Under the pieces are notes generated by a model, which worked only from the letters and a program-made list of their open reading frames with translations, ran no database searches and had not been told where the DNA came from. Positions 55,575-60,537 of a stretch of 60,537 bases of DNA are shown here, one piece after another; the first letter of the stretch is position 1, and each line of letters begins with the position of its first letter. A program made the position numbers and the translations under genes. Source of the DNA: JAUZPB01 sp037140715 (GTDB lineage Bacteria; Bacteroidota; Ignavibacteria; Ignavibacteriales; SURF-24). The stretch lies in contig JBAXDX010000003.1 of the NCBI GenBank assembly GCA_037140715.1, positions 1-60,537 of the forward strand, read 5' to 3'.

Positions 55575-56801
55575 TTATACTGCTGAAAGTATTTGTTGCA
55601 TTCTTTGTTTATTATTCGCGTATGCCATGGCATTATCAAGCGATATTTTCTTCATCTGATAAAGTCTCTTTAACTCCTGTTCCATTGTATTCATCCCAAA
55701 CTGCACGCCCTGATTAATCATCATGTAGATTTCACTAGTATTATTGTTTTTAATAGCCGCTCTTACACTTGCATTCACAACAAGAACTTCCTTTGCCATA
55801 ACACGCTTTCCATCAAGACTCGGTACAAGTTTTTGCGAAATAACTGCAACAAGCACATCTGCAAGCCTGTTTCTTACACGCTCCTGCTCCGATGGATGTA
55901 CTTCAGCAATAATTCTGTCGATTGATTCTACAGCTGAGGAAGTGTGTAGCGTTGAGAAGACCTTGTGTCCTGTATCAGTTACTTCGAGCGCAGACATAAT
56001 GGTATCAGGGTCTCTCATTTCTCCTATAATAATTATATCCGGGTCCTGGCGCAATGCCTGCGAAACACCTTCTTTAAATGAAAGAACATCGCGTCCAACC
56101 TCCCTGTGCCTTATAATGCACACCTTTGATTTATGAACAAACTCAATAGGTGCGGCAATAATAACCACATGCGAAGGGTCAGACTGATTGTGCCAGTCAA
56201 CTATAGCGTCAAGAGTAGATGATTTACCGGAACCCGTTATACCCGTAACCAGACACAGCCCCTGTTTTACATAAGCATGACTAAGTACTTTTAAGACAGC
56301 CGGATTAAAGCCAAGCGAGTCGATTGGGCGGATAGTTCCTGAGATAGCTCTCATATTTAAGGCGAGACAGTCGAGGTCGAAATAAGCATCAGCTCTGAAC
56401 CTTACAGACTCCGCGCGTTTTTCGTATTTGAATGTATATGAAAAATCTATATTGCGTGTTACCGTTAAGTATGAACGCTGGTTTGTATTCAGAAGATTTA
56501 ATATTAAAACTGCCATTTCATCCGCGCTGAACGGAGGCATATCTTTCATTGGTTCTTTCTTGCCAAAAATTCTTAACCATACATACCCGCCCGTTCCATT
56601 TCCGCCAAGTTCAATATCAGACGCATCGCGCTCAATCATCCCGGTAAGAAGTTTATTTATCATTGCCCAGAGAAGATTTTTATCGCTTTCGCCAAGCTTG
56701 TCAAAATTCTCAATCATATAATTAATGCGGTCAGGTCCAAAGATACTGGCGGGAATAGCTTCCACAAACCTGGCAAGCATTTTTTTTACATCTTCAATCA
56801 T
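55575..56801 (-). CDS. PilT-like ATPase with altered Asp box
   Basis: The 408-aa protein has the PilT/GspE core: DASDIELGG, Walker A TGITGSGKSS, His boxes HSFKEG-like SFKEGVSQALRQDPDIIIIGEMRD (Walker B Glu present) and TGHKVFSTLHTSSAVESIDR. The Asp box normally reads EDPIE, but here it reads AAPIE (Ala 216, Ala 217), confirmed on the DNA. PilT hexamers power retraction of pili. The alteration could reduce or change activity. The gene is 3 bp upstream of the PilM/N-like gene and 497 bp downstream of the second ATPase gene. Confidence 0.87.
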   Translation of the reverse strand: MIEDVKKMLARFVEAIPASIFGPDRINYMIENFDKLGESDKNLLWAMINKLLTGMIERDASDIELGGNGTGGYVWLRIFGKKEPMKDMPPFSADEMAVLILNLLNTNQRSYLTVTRNIDFSYTFKYEKRAESVRFRADAYFDLDCLALNMRAISGTIRPIDSLGFNPAVLKVLSHAYVKQGLCLVTGITGSGKSSTLDAIVDWHNQSDPSHVVIIAAPIEFVHKSKVCIIRHREVGRDVLSFKEGVSQALRQDPDIIIIGEMRDPDTIMSALEVTDTGHKVFSTLHTSSAVESIDRIIAEVHPSEQERVRNRLADVLVAVISQKLVPSLDGKRVMAKEVLVVNASVRAAIKNNNTSEIYMMINQGVQFGMNTMEQELKRLYQMKKISLDNAMAYANNKQRMQQILSAV

Positions 56802-56985
56802 ATTTCTGTCTTTTTAGTTTAGTTTTCTGCGCTAATTTAGGCAAAGAAAAAGGTAAAGGCAAAAGGAAAATCTCAAACAATAACTAATAATTACTCATGT
56901 TGCGCAAATTTATTTCGTTCGATAGGCGGTCCCTTCAGTACGAACGCACAAATAATAAACTATATTAATTCGCTAACGTAGAGAC

Positions 56986-56997
56986 GCACGGCCGTGC
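56986..56997. repeat. 12-bp perfect palindrome next to the MITE-like element
   Basis: GCACGGCCGTGC directly abuts the left terminal repeat of the element at 56998. It is preceded by GTAGAGAC, so the full segment resembles half of a longer hairpin repeat seen in other genomes (recalled, not checked). The right half of that hairpin is absent on either side of the element. Confidence 0.6.
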
Positions 56998-57274
56998 AAT
57001 GCTGTCAGGTTAACGCCATATTGCTGTTTTGTCCGGCAGGCGCTACCCGTTTTGTTTTTTTTCGATGGGCGTTGCCCATCGCTAACGTATAACGCCCCTT
57101 CAGGGCTTCCGGTGTGTCGGGAATTGGTAATTTATTATTTGTGTTTGCCCTGAAGGGGCATAATATAATAGCACAGGGCATCGCCCTGTGGGAAATAAAT
57201 CTCCCCACATTCCCAACGCCCTGAAGGGGCGTAATAAAAGCAATAAAAGTTTTGGACCTTAACCTGACAGCATT
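56998..57274. mobile_element. MITE-like element with perfect 16-bp terminal inverted repeats
   Basis: The ends are AATGCTGTCAGGTTAA (56998-57013) and its exact reverse complement TTAACCTGACAGCATT (57259-57274), enclosing 277 bp. The inside is full of hairpins: GATGGGC/GCCCATC at 57064-57080, CACAGGGC/GCCCTGTG at 57172-57190, and GCCCCTTCAGGGC at 57094-57106 with its complement at 57147-57159 and 57218-57230. An open frame across it (57005-57283) is a by-product of the repeats. No transposase is encoded. No clear target-site duplication is seen. It sits in the gap between two pilus ATPase genes. Confidence 0.8.
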
Positions 57275-57298
57275 GAAAATCATAATTCCAGATGAATT

Positions 57299-59086
57299 TT
57301 AATCTTCCGTAGTTGAAGCCATTACTTCCTGAATCGATGTCAGTCCGACCTTTACTTTTTCAAAGCCGGCTTCTCTTAAATTCAGAGTACCGTCCTTCTT
57401 TGACTGCACTCTTATTTTTTCCTCGTCAACATCATCGCCTGCCTGAACTATGAGCTGTCTTATTTCCTTTGTGAAATAAAGAGCCTCGTGAATTGCCATT
57501 CGTCCTTTATATCCGACATTGCTGCATTTGGGGCAACCTGCCGGTTCATAAACTTCGTAATCACGCCATTCGGCAATGTTTAACCCGGCGGATGCCATCA
57601 GAGCTTCGTCAAAATTGCGCACACGTTTTTTGCAGTCACAAAGCTTGCGGATTAATCTCTGCGCCACAATAATATTAATGGCATAAGCAATCAGGAAAGG
57701 CTCAATGCCCATCTTAAAAAGTCTTGCCACAGCACTTGGGGCATCATTTGTATGCAGAGTCGAAAACGTCAGGTGCCCGGTATTGGCAAGTTTAATAGCT
57801 ACTTCGGCAGTTTCCTTATCGCGCATTTCACCTACAAGAACTATATCAGGATCATGACGCAGAATTGCGCGGATAGCCTGTTCGAAATTCATCTTATGAC
57901 CTATCTTCAGTTGTCTGGCTCCGTCAATAACGTATTCAACCGGGTCTTCAACAGTAAGTACGTTAACCGTAGGATCAATTACCTGGAAGAGGGCAGCTAC
58001 AAGCGTGGTACTCTTTCCGCTTCCCGTAGGTCCCGTAAGGATAACCATTCCCTGCGGCTTTGTTATCGCTTTTACAAAAGCTTCATTAGAATAACCTGTA
58101 AGTCCAAGCTTACTTAAATCCTTAATAACCTTTCTGTCGTCAAGTATTCTTATTACAATTGATTCAAATTTATTTTTAAGTTCCGTGCCAACCATTGGTA
58201 GCACCGATACTCTGTACCTGATAGTATGACCGTCAACTTCCCTTTGAACAAATCCGTCCTGCGCTCTTTCCCGCTCAAAACGGTCAAGTCCGCGTGCCCT
58301 GTCTTTTACTACTGCGATTACTGCTTCCGGCCACGTATTCTCCTGAGTAAACCAGCACTTAAGGTCTCCGTCAATTCTGAAAAGCACATCGGTTTTGTTT
58401 CCGCTTTTAGGCACAAAGTGAATATCGCTTGCCCCTTTTCTTACTCCTTCAATAAAAGCTCCTTCAACAAGATTAATAAGTGCGCTCTTATTTATTTCCG
58501 CTTCAAGAGCCGCCTCATCGAGTGCATCTTCCTTGTTATCAATTGAAATCTCCTGCGGCGCTTCTTCCATTGCCTTAAGATATTCATTTTCCGGCGGGAT
58601 AAGTATTGCTATAAGCTTCTGATAATCCTGCTTCCTCATATAACTGACTTCATACTTCTTGGCATTTAGAGCGTATGCTATTTTTGTAATGCTTCTATCC
58701 GTAGGGTCAATGGCTGCAAGTATCAGCTTATCTCTTATTTTATCATCATACTGGAAAGGAATTACCTTATGTTCCAGCATCTGCTTTTTAACATCATCAG
58801 AATAACTGTTGATTATTTTCTTAATTTCTTCTATTCTATGTTCGGATATCTCCTCAATTTTTACGTTTAATTCTCTGAAGGCATAAAGTATCGAGACCTG
58901 ATGAAAAATGGTATCATGATCAAAACTAAAATCCTCAACAAGTACCTGCGCGAGATTCCTTTTTATTTTTCCATTATCAGCCTGCTTTACCTTTAAGGCT
59001 TTCTCAAGAATCTCTGCTTCTATAATACCTTTTTTTAAAAGCAGATAACCGATCTTATCGGTCATTTCAAGATTCGAGTCTATCAC
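57299..59086 (-). CDS. GspE/PilB-type assembly ATPase
   Basis: A 595-aa type II secretion/type IV pilus extension ATPase. The N-terminal MshEN-like region spans about 10-160 (LLKKGIIEAEILEKAL). The N2 domain has SDIHFVPKSGN, Walker A LTGPTGSGKSTTLVAAL, Asp box TVEDPVEYVI, Walker B PDIVLVGEMRD and His box GHLTFSTLHTNDAP. A four-Cys zinc motif is present as CDC and CPKC in the C-terminal part. All catalytic residues appear intact, unlike the neighbouring PilT-like ATPase. Its start overlaps the GspF-like gene stop by 4 bp. Confidence 0.93.
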   Translation of the reverse strand: MIDSNLEMTDKIGYLLLKKGIIEAEILEKALKVKQADNGKIKRNLAQVLVEDFSFDHDTIFHQVSILYAFRELNVKIEEISEHRIEEIKKIINSYSDDVKKQMLEHKVIPFQYDDKIRDKLILAAIDPTDRSITKIAYALNAKKYEVSYMRKQDYQKLIAILIPPENEYLKAMEEAPQEISIDNKEDALDEAALEAEINKSALINLVEGAFIEGVRKGASDIHFVPKSGNKTDVLFRIDGDLKCWFTQENTWPEAVIAVVKDRARGLDRFERERAQDGFVQREVDGHTIRYRVSVLPMVGTELKNKFESIVIRILDDRKVIKDLSKLGLTGYSNEAFVKAITKPQGMVILTGPTGSGKSTTLVAALFQVIDPTVNVLTVEDPVEYVIDGARQLKIGHKMNFEQAIRAILRHDPDIVLVGEMRDKETAEVAIKLANTGHLTFSTLHTNDAPSAVARLFKMGIEPFLIAYAINIIVAQRLIRKLCDCKKRVRNFDEALMASAGLNIAEWRDYEVYEPAGCPKCSNVGYKGRMAIHEALYFTKEIRQLIVQAGDDVDEEKIRVQSKKDGTLNLREAGFEKVKVGLTSIQEVMASTTED

Positions 59087-60462
59087 AGTAATAAACTCTG
59101 AATAAAATTCGTAATAAAACCTTTTATCATCGGATTCTTAGGGCTTACAGTCGCAGTCTCCGCCGAAACAAGCGTAAGCAGAATCATCACTATCATAATG
59201 AACATCGCTATAAATACCTGAATAAGTTCAATGATATTTTTTAATTTATAGGTAGTCTCGCTTTCGTAATAATTAGCCAGTTGTAAAGCCGTATTCTTAA
59301 TAGTTCCTGTCTCTTCGCCGGAATGGAATCTCGAAAGAGCAGTTTCAGTAAACACCTGGCTTGCAGCAAAGGACTCAGTAATGCCCATACCTTTTTGAAT
59401 CATCAACGGAATAGCTACGTTTTTAATCCTGTCTTCAAAATATGAATTGTCAGTAGCTTCGGCGGCTATTTTAACCGGCTCTATACTTTCCGCAGAACCG
59501 CTGTACATAGTATAGAATACACGGCAGAAAACTTCGATAAGCGTTTTGTGTATCAGAACTCCTACGAATGGAATCTTAAGCATGTTCTTATCCAGAAATA
59601 ATCTCCCCTTTTTCGTTAAAGAAACACGCCAGAGAATTACCGGAGGAACTACCATTGACAAAGTAACGAGCAGTTTATTGCCAAGTAGAAAATCACTTAT
59701 CTTTAGGGTGAAAGCTGTCATGGGAGGCAGAGTCATTCCAAACTTAACGAACATCTTTGCCGTTTCAGGAAAGATGTACCCGACATAAAAAAGAACGGCA
59801 AGCATAAGAACAAATATCGTTACAAACGGAGAAATAAGCGCGCTTTTAAGACTTTTCTTGAACTCCTGTCTCCGTTCCAAAAACTTTGCGGTTGCTCTGT
59901 ATATTTCAACCATGTTGCCGCTTTTACTTGCCAGCCCGAGCATATATGCTGTAAATTTACCAAATACCGACTGGTATCTCAGGAAGGTAGTTTCGCTGTC
60001 CGCGCCTTTTTTCAGGTCATTATTAATTTCTTTGAGGGACTCTCTTAGGGTTTTATTCTGGATATCATTAATTAAAAGGGTCATTACTTCGCTGTAGGCA
60101 AGTTTTTGTTCGAGGAGTTCGGCGCTTATTTTAACAAATGACACAATCTCCTGTTGCGGAGGTGCCATGTTAAAATCAAGCAGTTTTTTGTTTACAGAAA
60201 TAACGGTATAATTAAGTTTAGTAAGAGCCGCGGCAACTTCGGCTTTGGTAAATGCCTTCTGTTCGCCGGTTACAGGCTTCTCCTTTCCCTTCCTTACTTT
60301 ATAAAGGAAAGTATATTTCCGTTCTATGCTTTTTATTCTTAACTGATTCTTTTCGGCAAGCTTATGTATCTTGGTTTTGCCTTCTTTATAAGTCTCCGCC
60401 GTAAGCGAACCGGCAATTAACTGCCCTGTTGTCTTTTGTGCGGAAAATCTAAATTCTATCAT
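59083..60462 (-). CDS. GspF/PilC-type inner-membrane platform protein
   Basis: The 459-aa protein has an N-terminal cytoplasmic extension of about 105 residues, then two T2SSF domains: ISAELLEQKLAYSEVMTLLINDIQNKTLRESLKEINNDLKKG and FYTMYSGSAESIEPVKIAAEATDN. Three membrane helices lie near 195-220, 240-270 and 425-450. PilC/GspF is the platform that connects the assembly ATPase to the growing pseudopilus. As first gene of the operon seen here, its upstream promoter may lie within the last 75 bases or beyond the window. No pilin genes are present. Confidence 0.9.
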   Translation of the reverse strand: MIEFRFSAQKTTGQLIAGSLTAETYKEGKTKIHKLAEKNQLRIKSIERKYTFLYKVRKGKEKPVTGEQKAFTKAEVAAALTKLNYTVISVNKKLLDFNMAPPQQEIVSFVKISAELLEQKLAYSEVMTLLINDIQNKTLRESLKEINNDLKKGADSETTFLRYQSVFGKFTAYMLGLASKSGNMVEIYRATAKFLERRQEFKKSLKSALISPFVTIFVLMLAVLFYVGYIFPETAKMFVKFGMTLPPMTAFTLKISDFLLGNKLLVTLSMVVPPVILWRVSLTKKGRLFLDKNMLKIPFVGVLIHKTLIEVFCRVFYTMYSGSAESIEPVKIAAEATDNSYFEDRIKNVAIPLMIQKGMGITESFAASQVFTETALSRFHSGEETGTIKNTALQLANYYESETTYKLKNIIELIQVFIAMFIMIVMILLTLVSAETATVSPKNPMIKGFITNFIQSLLL

Positions 60463-60537
60463 GCGTTATAATCGGATTAATCTGGCTCTATGTTGTTTAT
60501 AGTGGGTAATCATACTTTAATTTACCCGCCACAAAGT

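Noticed and set aside
57005..57283. 92-aa open frame on the minus strand
   Set aside because: It is fully contained in the hairpin repeats of the MITE-like element. Such frames are by-products of the repeats.

Overview
The window looks like a chromosome segment of a flagellated, Gram-negative bacterium of the Bacteroidota/Ignavibacteria (FCB) type. The evidence is AT-rich coding sequence, bacterial GGGPS-family and GME-fold genes, a small SRP RNA, secretin-based type IV pilus or type II secretion genes, and many PAS/GAF/REC sensor kinases. The phylum is inferred from gene content only.

Layout. 1-240: a partial tRNA-Thr and the SRP RNA. 414-3438: a CHASE4-HAMP-GAF-PAS-PAS histidine kinase split by a frameshift. 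3690-4212: remains of an IS3-like transposase. 4384-13068: a surface-polysaccharide locus with flippase, glycosyltransferases, a DUF268 protein and an initiating sugar-phosphate transferase. 13289-22625 (minus strand): a flagellar operon, fliL-fliM-fliN-fliO-fliP-fliQ-fliR-flhB-flhA-flhF-flhG, building the motor switch, export gate and polar placement system. 22868-29909 (minus): aconitase, a GmhA-type isomerase, a GGGPS-type prenyltransferase and a REC-PAS-GAF kinase. 29910-30858: a gene-free stretch rich in repeats. 30859-34357: a sugar nucleotidyltransferase, then metK and ahcY of the methyl cycle, ending in a clear terminator. 34672-39457: phoU and a convergent pstSCA-pstB-pstB phosphate transporter with two unlike ATPases. 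39594-41286: a radical SAM protein paired with a GME-fold protein. 41815-47259: assorted genes (peptidase T, CDF transporter, OB-fold lipoprotein, DUF1569, C_GCAxxG_C_C, PspC, TrmH-type methylase). 47341-60462 (minus): a type IV pilus/type II secretion assembly operon continuing into response-regulator and hybrid-kinase genes.

Three items deserve most attention. First, the two PstB ATPases carry complementary substitutions that predict a heterodimer with one canonical and one degenerate ATP site. Second, the pilus operon is compact: PilM+PilN and PilO+PilP appear fused, the secretin is short, the PilT-like ATPase has lost the acidic residues of its Asp box, and the operon runs on into a signalling module. 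Third, a 277-bp MITE-like element with perfect 16-bp terminal inverted repeats sits between the two pilus ATPase genes. All functional assignments come from motif recognition by eye, without database searches.
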